A stretch of DNA of 64,000 nt from Pseudogracilibacillus sp. (GCA_026169815.1 JAPFDT010000044.1:49974-113973), one strand, 5' to 3'; shown: positions 18,457 to 29,333, counted from the stretch's first letter. A program made the numbers and translations. The notes: generated by a model from the sequence alone, not told the origin.

Positions 18457-19752
18457 TTAATCCCCTCCTTTTCTAGCACTATCTTGTCCATAGACAGAAT
18501 CGAATTTGATCCAATCACCTTTATACAAAATATACCATGCTGGTTCTAATTTTAAACTATACGCATCATCGACATATTCCATCGTGTAACCAATTTGAAT
18601 GTCTTCGATACTGTCATGTTCTAAAATTGTTGAATTCGTAATTTCTGCTGCAATATCTTCTCCTGATCGTAACGTCTTTTTCGTTGAGTTTAATAAATTT
18701 CCAACTGATATAAGCGGTCGAATATATTGATACAATTCATCGTCACGCCATTCTTCCTTTATCGTCGTTAATCGATAATTATCAAACGTTGGATAACCTT
18801 CATAATACATGCGGTATAAAATTTTACTTGCATCTGCATCCATTCGATCTAAAAAGAAATCATTCGTCCAACCTTTATGCTCATTAATATGACTAACGCT
18901 TTTTTCAATTAATTCAATGGCTTCTAAGTGATTATCTGACGCTTGAATCGGGTTAATATATTCTAAACGGCGCCCATCTTGTACTACTTCCATGCCACGT
19001 TGACCATCTGTAAAATACGACTCTGACACATTTGATGTAACGATGGATGGAGTAGCAAACAACGCATTAACAAAAGATTCTGGTTCAATTATATTAGCGA
19101 TAAATGTTTTTTCTGCTAATTCCTTTTTATTTTTTGGAAAATAAATCGGTTCATCACCTTCGTCAAATACAGCAAATGGTTCTGTTATTTCTGTATCCTG
19201 CTCCATGTGCGACATTAGATAGTAATATGTTTCTGATTTATCAATCGTCGCACGGACTTGTTTACGTCCATTTGTTGATGGAATAATAAAATGGGCCAAC
19301 TGTTCTTCTGCATCTAACGTTAAATAGATTTTATGAAACGACCAATTCGGTGGTGTTATTTCTTCATCAAACGTAAATAAATTTGTAATCAGTTCCACAG
19401 GGATGTTCGCAGGAAATTTCATTTCAACCATTTGATCCGCTTCTGGCACCTCTTCTTCGTTCAGTTCTTCATAATCGTACAAGACCCATGAAGCTAATTC
19501 TTTAAAAAATCGTTGCTGTTGTACAGGTTTACGAAAACCTGCAATCGAATCATGTTGATGAAAGACGATACTTCTAGGCTCAATCACTTCATTTTTTGTT
19601 TTTTCCGCTCCTCCAACATCTACTTCATTCACATAACTAGTATCATGGAGAAAGTCATATTTTGGTTGATACGTCCATAAAAGAAAAGATAATAACACAC
19701 TAAGTCCGACTAAAAGAACTAAAATGAATGATTTTACTGTTTCATAATTCAT
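18457..19752 (-). CDS. walH: Two-component regulatory protein WalH (YycH)
   Basis: 431 residues. N-terminal membrane helix (about 8-27), then a large extracytoplasmic YycH domain. It is the partner of WalI in modulating the WalK sensor. The start codon overlaps the walK stop by 4 bp, and walI follows after 2 bp. Length and position agree with the Bacillus family. Confidence 0.93.
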   Translation of the reverse strand: MNYETVKSFILVLLVGLSVLLSFLLWTYQPKYDFLHDTSYVNEVDVGGAEKTKNEVIEPRSIVFHQHDSIAGFRKPVQQQRFFKELASWVLYDYEELNEEEVPEADQMVEMKFPANIPVELITNLFTFDEEITPPNWSFHKIYLTLDAEEQLAHFIIPSTNGRKQVRATIDKSETYYYLMSHMEQDTEITEPFAVFDEGDEPIYFPKNKKELAEKTFIANIIEPESFVNALFATPSIVTSNVSESYFTDGQRGMEVVQDGRRLEYINPIQASDNHLEAIELIEKSVSHINEHKGWTNDFFLDRMDADASKILYRMYYEGYPTFDNYRLTTIKEEWRDDELYQYIRPLISVGNLLNSTKKTLRSGEDIAAEITNSTILEHDSIEDIQIGYTMEYVDDAYSLKLEPAWYILYKGDWIKFDSVYGQDSARKGGD

Positions 19753-21590
19753 CTATTTCGCCTCCGCTTCTCACTTGTGAGCGGTAGAGTAAAGTAAATC
19801 GTCGTTCCTTCACCTTCCACACTTTCAGCCCAAATTTTCCCATAGTGAGCTTCAACTAGTTCTCTCGTAATCGCAAGTCCTAAACCAGTTCCACCTAATT
19901 CTCGTGTTCTAGCTTGATCAACACGATAAAATCGATTAAATATTTTATCTAATTGGTCATACTTAATCCCAATTCCTTCATCTTTTACGCTAATAACGAT
20001 TTCTCTAACACGACGTTCTATTCGACAAACAACTTTTCCTCCGTCTGGTGAATATTTAATCGCATTCGATATAATGTTATCGACTACTTGCGTCATCCGA
20101 TCTCGGTCCATCCAAACTGTAAAATCTTGTTGTGGAATATGTCGTACAAACGTAATATTGCCATCTTTTGTATTCATTTCAAAACGATCAATAATCATAT
20201 GGAAAAATTCATTGAAATTAATATATTCACGGTGCAATCCAATTTCATCACTGTCAACGCGTGATAACTGCAAGAGATCATTGACCATTCGTATCATTCG
20301 TTCTGTTTCACTTTGTGTCACTTGTAAAAATTGTGGTGCAATAACAGGGTCTTGCCACGCCCCATCTAACAACGCTTCTGTATAACTACTAACCGACGTA
20401 AGCGGCGTTCTTAATTCATGCGACACATTCGAAACAAAAGCACGACGTTCTTGTTCCGTTTTTTCATCTTCCGTTACATCACTCAATACAGCAATTAATC
20501 CCGTGGGTGTTGTTAATTTATGATCATCATATATCGCTGTAAAATTTGCACGTACAAAAAAGACTTCCTCATCTGTACTATAATCTAGTATGATGGAGCC
20601 ACTTTCTTCTAACTCGTTAATATCTTCTACTTTCCCATCTAATTCAAGCACAGTTAGTAGGTCTTTACTAATTAATGTATGAGGATTTTGTTTAAACAAT
20701 CTCCCTGCTGCTTCGTTCGTTAATAAAATTTCGCCATGTTTATCAGTTGCGATAACAGTTTCTGACATATTTTCTAAAACAGAGCTTAATTTACGTTGTT
20801 CTTGTTCAATCGTTGCGCGTGAATGTTTTAACCGGTCATTTAAATGGTTAAATGTCATCGCTAACTGACTAATTTCATCATCGCCATAAACGGCAACTTT
20901 TTCTGTAAATTCCCCTCGAGCCATAACCTGAGCTTGTCGACGCATTTCGACAATCGGCTTCGTAATTGCCCGGGCAACTAAAATCCCTAAAATAACAGAA
21001 ACGACCAACGCAATAAGTGATCCTTTAACAAAGATTTCGTTAATTTTTTGTAATTGGCCGTACATATTTTCCAATGACGTTTCTAAATATATAATCCCTT
21101 GTACTGTGTCTTCACTATCTACAATCGGTTCTGCTCGAACAAAAATCCGTTCTCCTGTTTTAGAATTTAATAATGTATTATCTAATGACGTATTAAATTT
21201 CAAAGAACGTTGGACAATTGGTTCGGTAATTTTTTTCCCGATAATTTCTTGATTTAAAAAATCATTCGTTCCGAGCACACGACCTTGATCATTTAACACT
21301 TGAATATTCGATGCCCCGGAACGATCAACATCTGCGACAAGATTTTGCACTTCTTCTTGTAAGGTCAACTCATCTGAATCATCTGAGCGGTCTTTATTAA
21401 AAGCTTCTTCCAAATTATACGTTAACAAATCAATCCGAGCGTTCGTCGTTTCTTTAAAGTTAGTAAGCAATTCCGCTTCTAATTCCCGTGCAACATAAGA
21501 ACCGATTACTTGCACAGCAATCACTAATAACAAAATATACAAAATAATAAATTTTAATTGAATAGAACGGAAAAAGCCAACTTTTTTCAT
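19749..21590 (-). CDS. walK: Essential cell-wall sensor histidine kinase WalK (YycG)
   Basis: 613 residues. Two membrane helices (about 11-33 and 185-206) flank an extracellular PAS-like sensor. Then come HAMP, a cytoplasmic PAS domain (about 265-370), HisKA with HELRTPL (His near 388), and the ATPase domain with the N box DNIISNAIKYS, DEGIGI and GGTGLGLAI. It phosphorylates WalR to couple wall hydrolase expression to growth. It follows walR after 6 bp. No disabling change was seen. Confidence 0.96.
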   Translation of the reverse strand: MKKVGFFRSIQLKFIILYILLLVIAVQVIGSYVARELEAELLTNFKETTNARIDLLTYNLEEAFNKDRSDDSDELTLQEEVQNLVADVDRSGASNIQVLNDQGRVLGTNDFLNQEIIGKKITEPIVQRSLKFNTSLDNTLLNSKTGERIFVRAEPIVDSEDTVQGIIYLETSLENMYGQLQKINEIFVKGSLIALVVSVILGILVARAITKPIVEMRRQAQVMARGEFTEKVAVYGDDEISQLAMTFNHLNDRLKHSRATIEQEQRKLSSVLENMSETVIATDKHGEILLTNEAAGRLFKQNPHTLISKDLLTVLELDGKVEDINELEESGSIILDYSTDEEVFFVRANFTAIYDDHKLTTPTGLIAVLSDVTEDEKTEQERRAFVSNVSHELRTPLTSVSSYTEALLDGAWQDPVIAPQFLQVTQSETERMIRMVNDLLQLSRVDSDEIGLHREYINFNEFFHMIIDRFEMNTKDGNITFVRHIPQQDFTVWMDRDRMTQVVDNIISNAIKYSPDGGKVVCRIERRVREIVISVKDEGIGIKYDQLDKIFNRFYRVDQARTRELGGTGLGLAITRELVEAHYGKIWAESVEGEGTTIYFTLPLTSEKRRRNR

Positions 21591-21596
21591 CTCAGA

Positions 21597-22301
21597 TTAC
21601 TCCTCGTCTGGATTACGTAAATAATAGCCTACTCCTCGTCGTGTTACAATCCACATTGGGTTACTCGGATCTGGTTCAATCTTCTCCCTTAAGCGACGAA
21701 CAGTCACATCTACAGTACGTACATCACCAAAATAATCATAGCCCCATACAGTTTCAAGCAAATCCTCACGGGTTCTTACTTGCCCCATATGACGTGCTAA
21801 ATAATAAAATAATTCAAATTCACGATGTGTTAAATCAATATGTTCCCCATCTCGCGACACACTATAAGCATCTGGGTGAATCGTTATATTCGAAATATGA
21901 ATTTCTTTATTTTCCTCTGTTGATTCTTCACTTACTTGTTGTTGACGACGTAAATTTGCCTTCACTCTCGCAATTAATTCACGGTTACTAAATGGTTTCG
22001 TCACATAATCATCTGCACCAAGCTCAAGGCCTAACACTTTATCAATTTCATCATCTTTTGCCGTTAACATAATAATTGGCATCGTCTTCGTCTTACGTAC
22101 TTCCCGACATACTTCATTTCCATCTTTTCCTGGCAACATAATATCTAATAAAATTAAATCCGGATCTTCCTTCTCAGCTAATGCAATTGCGTCATCCCCA
22201 TCATGTGCAACAACAACTTGGTAACCTTCTTTTTCTAAATTAAACTTCAATATATCAGCAATTGGCTTTTCATCATCGACAACTAATACTTTTAAACTCA
22301 T
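21597..22301 (-). CDS. walR: Essential response regulator WalR (YycF)
   Basis: 234 residues from ATG 22301 ([18 protein letters not shown]), chosen because TAGGAG lies just upstream and family members start here; an in-frame ATG at 22349 would add 16 unmatched residues. Receiver domain with phospho-acceptor Asp in '[13 protein letters not shown]', then an OmpR-type winged helix ('[35 protein letters not shown]'). It controls wall hydrolases in response to WalK. First gene of the wal operon. Confidence 0.96.
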   Translation of the reverse strand: MSLKVLVVDDEKPIADILKFNLEKEGYQVVVAHDGDDAIALAEKEDPDLILLDIMLPGKDGNEVCREVRKTKTMPIIMLTAKDDEIDKVLGLELGADDYVTKPFSNRELIARVKANLRRQQQVSEESTEENKEIHISNITIHPDAYSVSRDGEHIDLTHREFELFYYLARHMGQVRTREDLLETVWGYDYFGDVRTVDVTVRRLREKIEPDPSNPMWIVTRRGVGYYLRNPDEE

Positions 22302-22487
22302 CAGCAATCTCCTACTTTCCATAAATAATTTATCTATATAGTTTTTCACGAATAATTTTTAATAATGTAACAGTAATTCTCCCTATCTATATTAGGGTAT
22401 CTTTCTATTTTACCGCATTTTACTCCAATTGTCTTTCTAATCAGTAAAAAAGGGGACATTTCCCATAAAGATTCAACTATATTTCTG

Positions 22488-22743
22488 AAAACGAGCGAGA
22501 TATATCGAGATTCGAGCGACGGGAACCGGAAACGAGCGAGATACTTCAAAATCCGAGCGACGGGAACCAGAAACGAGCGAGAGGCTGCTAAATCCGAGCA
22601 ACGGGAACCAGAAACGAGCGAGAGGCTGCTAAATCCGAGCGACGAGTATCAGAAACGAGCAGGAGACTTCAAAATCCGAGCGACGAGTATCAGAAACGAG
22701 CGAGAGGCTGCTAAATCCGAGCGACGAGATTCAGAAACGAGCG
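22488..22743. repeat. CGAGC array, copy 2: about 6.2 tandem 41-bp units
   Basis: CGAGC begins at 22492, 22513, 22533, 22554, 22574, 22595, 22615, 22636, 22656, 22677, 22697, 22718 and 22738: steps of 21 and 20 bp in strict alternation, 13 motifs. Each 41-bp unit contains AAACGAGC and AATCCGAGC half-units. It fills the gap between the NERD gene and the walR upstream region. The sequence between motifs varies more than the motif. The remainder of the 22302-22780 gap, next to walR, is AT-rich and should hold the wal promoter, but no strong -35/-10 pair was seen. Confidence 0.9.
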
Positions 22744-22780
22744 AGTCCGCAAACATTTAAATCTAAATATAGTATAGAAT

Positions 22781-23746
22781 TCATTTTTTATTTTTTGTTC
22801 GTATCCAAGCTTGTAATTTAAAATCATAGAGTAGATTCGATTTCTTTAATATCCGATATACTTTATGGCGATCTGATATTTTCAAAAACCTCTGCGCTTC
22901 TTTTATTGTTATTTTGCTATCAATGAGCAGGAAATAATCTTGTAATGTAGCAATGTGAGCACTTTTACTAGTTTCACCGCAGTCTGGGCAGATCCATTTT
23001 CCCTGATTATATATCATGTTTAATTGTGAGCATGAGGAACAACGTGTACCTGGTTTAATATCCTCTTTTGTTAGTTGATATTTTTCCATTACATTCACTG
23101 AAAAATCCTGTACATGCGTCATAATTGTGCTAGCAATCTTATTTCTTCGCTGTGGATCTGCTTGTGTAGCTTCTCCATATTGTTTATCCTGATGAATAAG
23201 CCGTAGTGGCGCATCCTCTGCTTGGATAACATATTTTGTAATTAATTCATCGTCACCCTGGACGCGAATAATCGTACTTTTTTGAGCGATTGCAATATAG
23301 GTTTGGATTGGGATGCTTTTCAGTTGATGATTTTCTAACCATTGCATCATTAAATATGCGGTATTGTCTGCTTGTGTGATTGGGTAAGTGAAAGATTTTT
23401 CTTGGTTGTTGTTAAATTGAATCATTTGTCGATGGATAGTATCAAAGGTGAGGGTTCCTTCGAAGTTTTTCGTTTCAAAAAGGTACATGGCGTGTGGGCT
23501 GATGATGAGTGAGTCTATTTGAAATTTCCGGTTATAGAATTCCAAGCCGACATCACTTAAAATATAATAATTATTTGATAAACTTTGCAAATAAAAATCT
23601 AGCCGTCGTTCTCCATTGTATCCTTTTTGTAGTTTGGCCGCGTCTTGCTTTATATATGGAAGCTGTTTGCAAGATAATGACAGCCTTGGGATGAGGGTAT
23701 CCAACTTTTGTAGTGTTAGAGGTTTTTTACGTTTTCTAATAAACAT
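22781..23746 (-). CDS. NERD-domain protein with zinc ribbon and C-terminal HTH-like region
   Basis: 321 residues. Residues about 40-150 form a nuclease-related NERD domain ('GYNGERRLDFYLQSL', 'FQIDSLIISPHAMYLFETKNFEG' with the D...E-x-K pattern). Residues about 235-260 form a zinc ribbon, CSSCxxL...CPDCG. The last 60 residues resemble a helix-turn-helix ('ITIKEAQRFLKISDRHKVYRILKK'). NERD proteins are suspected DNA-processing enzymes, often single accessory genes in bacilli; the role is unknown. It stands alone between walR and purA, where no conserved neighbour is expected, so it may be acquired. Confidence 0.8.
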   Translation of the reverse strand: MFIRKRKKPLTLQKLDTLIPRLSLSCKQLPYIKQDAAKLQKGYNGERRLDFYLQSLSNNYYILSDVGLEFYNRKFQIDSLIISPHAMYLFETKNFEGTLTFDTIHRQMIQFNNNQEKSFTYPITQADNTAYLMMQWLENHQLKSIPIQTYIAIAQKSTIIRVQGDDELITKYVIQAEDAPLRLIHQDKQYGEATQADPQRRNKIASTIMTHVQDFSVNVMEKYQLTKEDIKPGTRCSSCSQLNMIYNQGKWICPDCGETSKSAHIATLQDYFLLIDSKITIKEAQRFLKISDRHKVYRILKKSNLLYDFKLQAWIRTKNKK

Positions 23747-23907
23747 TTATTGACTCCTTTCTATAATAAAAATATTATAGCATGAATTTTCAGTTAAATG
23801 TATTGTTATCTAGTGAATTATCAAAAAAGCATTTGATTTTAATAGTATTTGTTAATGAAATCAGAGCGAGTTCACCACTTTCTAGAGCGTTATGTCTAAA
23901 CAAAAAA

Positions 23908-23937
23908 ATCCTCTCCACTCACAAAAGTGGAAAGGAT
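23908..23937 (-). terminator. Terminator after purA
   Basis: Stem ATCCTCTCCACT/AGTGGAAAGGAT with one G-A mismatch, followed on the minus strand by T7. Confidence 0.85.
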
Positions 23938-23946
23938 GCTTATTTT

Positions 23947-25233
23947 TTAGCGATATACGCTGCGTACTACGTTTGTTTGTTCGCGATCTGGTCCTACAGA
24001 GAAGATTGATAATGGAATCTCTGTTAGTTGTGCGACTCTTTCTAAATAATGACGAGCATTTTCAGGTAGTTCATGTAAGCTTGTTACACCTGTGATGTCT
24101 TCTGTCCAACCAGGTAATTCTTCATAAATTGGTTCACATTCAGCTAACATATTTAAATTCGCAGGGAATTCATCAATTTGCTTTCCGCGATATTTGTATG
24201 CAACACAGATTTTCAAAGTTTCAATACCTGTTAAAACGTCTAATGAATTTAATGATAAATCAGTAATTCCGCTAACACGACGTGCGTGACGAACTACAAC
24301 ACTGTCGAACCAACCTACACGGCGTGGGCGTCCAGTTGTCGTTCCATATTCACGGCCGACTTCACGGATTTGATCGCCGATTTCATCTGTTAACTCTGTA
24401 GCAAAAGGGCCGTCTCCTACACGTGTTGTATATGCTTTTGATACACCAACTACTGTAGAAATCTTCGAAGGGCCAACACCTGAACCAATCGTCACTCCAC
24501 CAGCTACTGGGTTTGAAGATGTAACGAATGGATAAGTTCCTTGGTCAATATCAAGCATAACTCCTTGTGCACCTTCAAATAATACACGACGACCATCGTC
24601 TAATGCATCATTTAAAACTACTGAAGTGTCACAAACATATTTAGCCATCTTCTGACCATACTCATAATATTCTTCTAAAATATCATCAATTTCAAAAGGT
24701 TCTACTTCATATACTTTTTCTAATAAACGATTTTTCTCTTGTAAATTTTGCTTTAACTTCTCGGTAAATGTTTCTTTATCAAGTAAGTCAGCAATACGAA
24801 TTCCACAACGAGCTGCTTTATCCATGTAAGCAGGGCCTATTCCTTTTTTAGTAGTTCCAATTTTATTAATACCCTTCTCTTCTTCCTGTAGGATATCTAA
24901 CTTTAAATGATATGGTAAAATAACGTGCGCACGATTGCTCACTTTTAAGTTTTCTGTAGAAAAACCTTGCTCATGAATATATTCTACTTCTTCTAAAAAT
25001 GCTTTCGGATCAATTACCATTCCATTTCCTAATACAGATATTTTATCTGAAAAGAAAATACCTGAAGGAATTAAATGTAATTTATACGTAACATCATCAA
25101 AAACAATCGTATGTCCAGCATTATTTCCACCTTGATATCGTGCTACAACTTCTGCATTTTGGGATAGAAAATCGGTAATTTTACCTTTTCCCTCGTCTCC
25201 CCACTGCGTACCAACAACAACTACTGAGGACAT
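23947..25233 (-). CDS. purA: Adenylosuccinate synthase
   Basis: 428 residues, the usual length. The N-terminus has [11 protein letters not shown] (GTP/IMP binding and catalytic Asp), then NAGHT, the switch region '[12 protein letters not shown]' and the C-terminal 'SVGPDREQT' guanine motif. It joins IMP and aspartate with GTP to make adenylosuccinate in AMP synthesis. GGAGGTG precedes ATG 25233. It is monocistronic between a promoter with PurBox sites and its own terminator. Confidence 0.97.
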   Translation of the reverse strand: MSSVVVVGTQWGDEGKGKITDFLSQNAEVVARYQGGNNAGHTIVFDDVTYKLHLIPSGIFFSDKISVLGNGMVIDPKAFLEEVEYIHEQGFSTENLKVSNRAHVILPYHLKLDILQEEEKGINKIGTTKKGIGPAYMDKAARCGIRIADLLDKETFTEKLKQNLQEKNRLLEKVYEVEPFEIDDILEEYYEYGQKMAKYVCDTSVVLNDALDDGRRVLFEGAQGVMLDIDQGTYPFVTSSNPVAGGVTIGSGVGPSKISTVVGVSKAYTTRVGDGPFATELTDEIGDQIREVGREYGTTTGRPRRVGWFDSVVVRHARRVSGITDLSLNSLDVLTGIETLKICVAYKYRGKQIDEFPANLNMLAECEPIYEELPGWTEDITGVTSLHELPENARHYLERVAQLTEIPLSIFSVGPDREQTNVVRSVYR

Positions 25234-25341
25234 AGTGCACCTCCACTAAAATTTTTATAATTCTATGTAAACATAGTTTATTTACTTATTTAAATTACGT
25301 TTGCGACACAGATTATGCCGACTTTTGAAATTACATTAGTA

Positions 25342-25417
25342 AGTGTACCAACTATACGCAAGTAAGTCAATCAAAATCCGAACGTTTCAGCCATTTTTGC
25401 TTGTATCGTTCGGATAT
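25342..25417 (-). promoter_or_regulatory. purA promoter with inverted PurBox pair
   Basis: On the minus strand TTGACT (25365-25370) and TACACT (25342-25347) are 17 bp apart. Upstream are two inverted copies of the PurR box: AAATCCGAACGTT (25374-25386, plus strand) and ATATCCGAACGAT (25405-25417, minus strand), 18 bp apart. Each differs from AWWWCCGAACWWT at one position. The boxes fall at about -40 to -82, as at B. subtilis pur promoters. The same dyad could form a hairpin and also serve dnaB as a terminator, but it has a long loop. Confidence 0.8.
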
Positions 25418-25459
25418 AGTTTAATATTAAAGTTTTATGCAATTACCATAGACGTCGTT

Positions 25460-26830
25460 TTACCCTACCGGCATCGGCGCTGGTGGTGGTACTTGGCTTT
25501 CATCATATCTAAAATCTAAATCAATAAATTTGTTATATTCCTTTTTGAAAGCTAACTCGACAGTTCCTGTAGGTCCATTACGTTGCTTTGCTAAAATAAT
25601 CTCGATATTTTCATTCACATCTTCGCCATCAGAATCATAATAATCATCTCGATATAAAAATCCTACAATATCAGCATCTTGCTCAATACTTCCTGATTCA
25701 CGTAAGTCGGACATCATCGGTCGCTTATCTTGCCTTGATTCTACTCCACGAGACAACTGTGATAATGCAATGAGAGGGACTTCTAATTCTCGCGCTAATC
25801 CTTTTAAAGAACGTGAGATTTCAGATACTTCTTGTTGACGGTTATCTTGTGAATTCACACTACCTTGAATGAGTTGTAAATAATCAATAATGATCATGCC
25901 AAGCCCGTGTTCTTGCTTTAAGCGACGACATTTCGAACGAATGTCACTTACCCGAATACCTGGCGAGTCATCGATAAAAATTCCCGCATGAGAAAGGCTT
26001 CCCATTGCAAGTGTTAGTTTACCCCAATCTTCTTGCTCTAATTTACCAGTTCGTAAACGTTGTGAGTTAATATTTCCCTCTGCACAAAGCATACGTTGTA
26101 CGAGCTGGTCAGCCCCCATCTCCAAACTAAAAATTGCTACATTCTCACTTGCTCTTGTCGCAACATTTTGCGCAATATTTAACGCGAATGCGGTCTTACC
26201 CATTGATGGACGAGCTGCAATAATAATCAAATCATTTCGTTGAAAACCAGATGTCATCCGATCTAAATCACGATAACCTGTTGAAATACCAGTTACATCA
26301 CTTTCTGCGTTATGTAACTGCTCAATATTATCATAAACATCAATTAGTACATCTTTAATCGGTTTAAACGCACTTGCATTTTGTCGGCTCGATACTTCTA
26401 AAATATTTCGCTCTGCTTCATCTAATACTTGAGAAACATCATCTTCATTTGCAAATGTCTCTGTTACAATATTCGTAGCTGTTTGAATTAAGCGACGCAA
26501 TACCGCCTTTTCTTCTACTATTTTACAATAATAATCGATATTAGCTGAAGTTGGCACACTTCCTGCTACTTGTGTTAAATACGTATGATCCCCTACAATC
26601 GCCATCTTATCTGAATCGATTAAAATCGTCGTTACTGTAAGTAGATCAATTGGCTCGCCTCTTTCGAATAATGTAAACATCGCCTCGAAAATATGTTGAT
26701 GCCCAGCACGATAAAAATCTCCCGGTTCCAGTCGCTCTGCTGCCGTTGAAAAACTATTTTCATCTATTAAAATCGCACCAATAACTGCTTGTTCTGCTTC
26801 AAGATTATGTGGTGGAATTCGTTCATTCAT
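25460..26830 (-). CDS. dnaB: Replicative DNA helicase (DnaB family; DnaC in B. subtilis)
   Basis: 456 residues. The N-terminal helical domain starts 'IPPHNLEAEQAVIGAIL'. The RecA-like motor has Walker A ARPSMGKTAF near residue 207, Walker B 'MIIIDYLQLI' and the arginine finger region near the end. It unwinds DNA at the fork as a hexamer. It follows rplI by 45 bp in the gdpP-rplI-dnaB cluster, in the order seen in bacilli. Confidence 0.97.
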   Translation of the reverse strand: MNERIPPHNLEAEQAVIGAILIDENSFSTAAERLEPGDFYRAGHQHIFEAMFTLFERGEPIDLLTVTTILIDSDKMAIVGDHTYLTQVAGSVPTSANIDYYCKIVEEKAVLRRLIQTATNIVTETFANEDDVSQVLDEAERNILEVSSRQNASAFKPIKDVLIDVYDNIEQLHNAESDVTGISTGYRDLDRMTSGFQRNDLIIIAARPSMGKTAFALNIAQNVATRASENVAIFSLEMGADQLVQRMLCAEGNINSQRLRTGKLEQEDWGKLTLAMGSLSHAGIFIDDSPGIRVSDIRSKCRRLKQEHGLGMIIIDYLQLIQGSVNSQDNRQQEVSEISRSLKGLARELEVPLIALSQLSRGVESRQDKRPMMSDLRESGSIEQDADIVGFLYRDDYYDSDGEDVNENIEIILAKQRNGPTGTVELAFKKEYNKFIDLDFRYDESQVPPPAPMPVG

Positions 26831-26875
26831 CTAAATACCTCCCATCATGCATATGGACGAGTTTTACTAATACAA

Positions 26876-27322
26876 TTACTCTGCTACAACGTGTACGTTA
26901 ATCGTTCCTGTCACTTCATGATGTAACTTAACTGGCACATTCACATGGCCTAATGAACGAATTGGTTGATCTAATTCGATTTTACGACGGTCAACTTCTT
27001 TCTTATGCTTCTTTTTTAATTCTTCAGCAATTTGTTTGCTCGTAATCGAACCAAATAAACGCCCATCTTCTCCAGATTTTGCTTTAATCTCAACCGTAAT
27101 ATCTGCTAATTCTTTCTTTAACTGCTCTGCTTCTGCTTTTTCCTCTGCAGCTTGCTCTGCAACTTTTTCTTGTTGTGCTTTTAACTTTCGTAAATTACCT
27201 GGAGTCGCTTCTTCTGCTAAATTATTTTTTAATAAATAATTATTCGCATACCCTACAGATACTTTCTTTACTTCACCTTTTTTACCTTTTCCTTTTACAT
27301 CTTTTAAAAAAATTACTTTCAT
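26876..27322 (-). CDS. rplI: 50S ribosomal protein L9
   Basis: 148 residues. N-terminal 23S rRNA-binding domain with the L9 signature ('[24 protein letters not shown]'), a long central helix (about 45-75) and a C-terminal domain. Normal length. Its ATG overlaps the gdpP stop by 4 bp, so the two are translationally coupled. Confidence 0.97.
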   Translation of the reverse strand: MKVIFLKDVKGKGKKGEVKKVSVGYANNYLLKNNLAEEATPGNLRKLKAQQEKVAEQAAEEKAEAEQLKKELADITVEIKAKSGEDGRLFGSITSKQIAEELKKKHKKEVDRRKIELDQPIRSLGHVNVPVKLHHEVTGTINVHVVAE

Positions 27323-29295
27323 GATGATGTTCTCCCTTCAAAATATAATGCAATCTTTTCTTTCAATAATATTTCTACTTCATCAATAGTTGATTTTTTA
27401 ATTTGTGTTGCTGCATTCGTTAAATGGCCGCCACCATTCATCTCTTCCATTATTAACTGCACATTAACGTCCCCTAAGGAACGAGCACTAATTGAAATCG
27501 TATCATCCCCACGATGTGCAATAACAAATGATGCTTCAACACGATCGACAGTAAGTAAGATATCTGCCGCTTGTGCAATTGTAATTTGATTATATTCACT
27601 GTCATCTCCTTTAGAGATGGCAATATTACCATCATGAATATAAGCAGCATCAATTAATTTATTACGTTGCACTAATGTCGTTAAATCTTCTTTTAAAAAG
27701 TCTTGAATTAATACAGGATCTGCCCCTTTTGCTCGTAAATATGAAGCAGCATCGAAGGTACGAGAACCGGTTCGCAGTGCGAAACTTTTCGTATCGACAA
27801 TAATTCCTGCTAATAATGCTGTCGCTTCAACTGTTGATAATTTTTTCCTCTTTGGTTGATACTCAATTAATTCTGTCACTAATTCTGACGTCGAGCTTGC
27901 ATATGGTTCCATATATACTAACGTCGGATTAGTTACAAAATCTTCCCCACGACGATGGTGATCGATAACGACCTTATGCTCTGCTTTATGAAGTAACGTT
28001 TCATGAGCAACGAGTGATGGACGATGTGTATCAACAACGACAATTAAACTGCGACTTGTAAATATTGCCTCTGCCTCTTCTGGCCCGATAAAATGTTTCC
28101 ACAAACTTTCTTCTTCTTTTACTTTGTCTATTACCCGGGAAATACCTGTTAATACATCATTTTCATCTAAAATAATATATCCTTCTACTTCATTAGATTT
28201 AGCGATATTTAAAATTCCAATTGCTGCACCTAATGAATCCATATCAGGAGATTTATGCCCCATAATAATAACATTATCGCTTTCTTTTACTAATTCCTTT
28301 AAGGCGTGGGAGATAACGCGCGCGCGCACTCGAGTCCGTTTCTCCATTGGATTCGTCGTTCCTCCATAGAACCTAACCTTTCCATCTTCATCACGAATCG
28401 CGACTTGGTCTCCACCACGTCCAAGTGCTAAATCTAAACTAGATTGAGCATGTTCTGCCAAATCAGGTATTGACACATTCCCAATTCCGATTCCCATACT
28501 TAACGTAATTGGATTACGCTGCGCTTCTTCAAAGGTAATTTTTTTCACTTCATCCAAGATTTCAAATCGTGAATTTTCTAACGTAGTCAATGTGTCTCGT
28601 GTTAACACACCCATAAAACGATCTTGGGATGTGCGTTTTAAATAAAAGTTATAATCAACCGCCCACGTATTTAACACTGCTGTTATACGTGAGTTCAACT
28701 GACTTTTCACATTGTCATCTAAATTACTTGATATTTCTTCATAGTTATCTAAATAAATATTCGCTAAAACAAGCCTATCATTGTAATACATTTGTTCTAA
28801 TTTCTTTTCATTTGTACGATCAAATAAATATAAAATACGATTTTCATAATCGATTGTAACAAAGTAAATTAAATTATTAATATAAATCCAACTGTATGCT
28901 TGCTCTTTATGGAGTTCTGACAAAATATCATCAGACAATACTGTTAATGATTCTCTTTTTAACGGTGTACCGGCAAATTCCTCTTCCATATATGGATTAA
29001 TCCATTCAATAACATGATTTTCATTATAAATAATAATCCCAAACGGTACACGTAAAAAAACCTCTGCCCAAGCTTCTTCAATTTGAGAGGACACTGTCTC
29101 AACATAATTAAGTTGTGCTTCTTTTAGCTGCTTTTCATTTTTCCAAACATAGATACACACAATAATAAAAATACCTGTCGCTGTTAACCCTATAATCCAT
29201 TCATAATAAGTAAGTAAAAGTAACAACAGAATTGCGAGGGCAAAAACAGTCCATAAATGCCTTTTTATAATATGTGGTCCTTGTAAATGTTCCAA
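27319..29295 (-). CDS. gdpP: Cyclic-di-AMP phosphodiesterase GdpP (YybT)
   Basis: 658 residues. Two N-terminal membrane helices (about 12-50), a PAS-like domain, a degenerate GGDEF domain ('[10 protein letters not shown]' in place of GGDEF), then DHH/DHHA1 with [18 protein letters not shown] and GGGH. It hydrolyses c-di-AMP to pApA and so affects wall and potassium homeostasis. All metal-binding residues of the DHH motifs are present. A candidate Noc-binding site lies within the gene at 28129-28144. It follows yybS in the same direction. Confidence 0.96.
   Translation of the reverse strand: MEHLQGPHIIKRHLWTVFALAILLLLLLTYYEWIIGLTATGIFIIVCIYVWKNEKQLKEAQLNYVETVSSQIEEAWAEVFLRVPFGIIIYNENHVIEWINPYMEEEFAGTPLKRESLTVLSDDILSELHKEQAYSWIYINNLIYFVTIDYENRILYLFDRTNEKKLEQMYYNDRLVLANIYLDNYEEISSNLDDNVKSQLNSRITAVLNTWAVDYNFYLKRTSQDRFMGVLTRDTLTTLENSRFEILDEVKKITFEEAQRNPITLSMGIGIGNVSIPDLAEHAQSSLDLALGRGGDQVAIRDEDGKVRFYGGTTNPMEKRTRVRARVISHALKELVKESDNVIIMGHKSPDMDSLGAAIGILNIAKSNEVEGYIILDENDVLTGISRVIDKVKEEESLWKHFIGPEEAEAIFTSRSLIVVVDTHRPSLVAHETLLHKAEHKVVIDHHRRGEDFVTNPTLVYMEPYASSTSELVTELIEYQPKRKKLSTVEATALLAGIIVDTKSFALRTGSRTFDAASYLRAKGADPVLIQDFLKEDLTTLVQRNKLIDAAYIHDGNIAISKGDDSEYNQITIAQAADILLTVDRVEASFVIAHRGDDTISISARSLGDVNVQLIMEEMNGGGHLTNAATQIKKSTIDEVEILLKEKIALYFEGRTSS
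28129..28144. promoter_or_regulatory. Candidate Noc-binding site
   Basis: TATTACCCGGGAAATA matches the Noc palindrome TATTTCCCGGGAAATA at 15 of 16 positions. It is inside gdpP and a noc gene is 10 kb away. Confidence 0.55.
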
Positions 29296-29333
29296 AATCT
29301 TACACTCCCTTAGAACGAACTTACTTCTCTCTT

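Noticed and set aside
22488..22743. CRISPR array
   Set aside because: The sequence between motifs is repeated rather than unique, the period is 20.5/41 bp, and no cas gene is present.
25374..25417. dnaB terminator
   Set aside because: The arms form a dyad, but the loop exceeds 20 bases and the T run is poor; the PurBox reading explains the CCGAAC motifs and their distance from the purA promoter better. A double role is not excluded.
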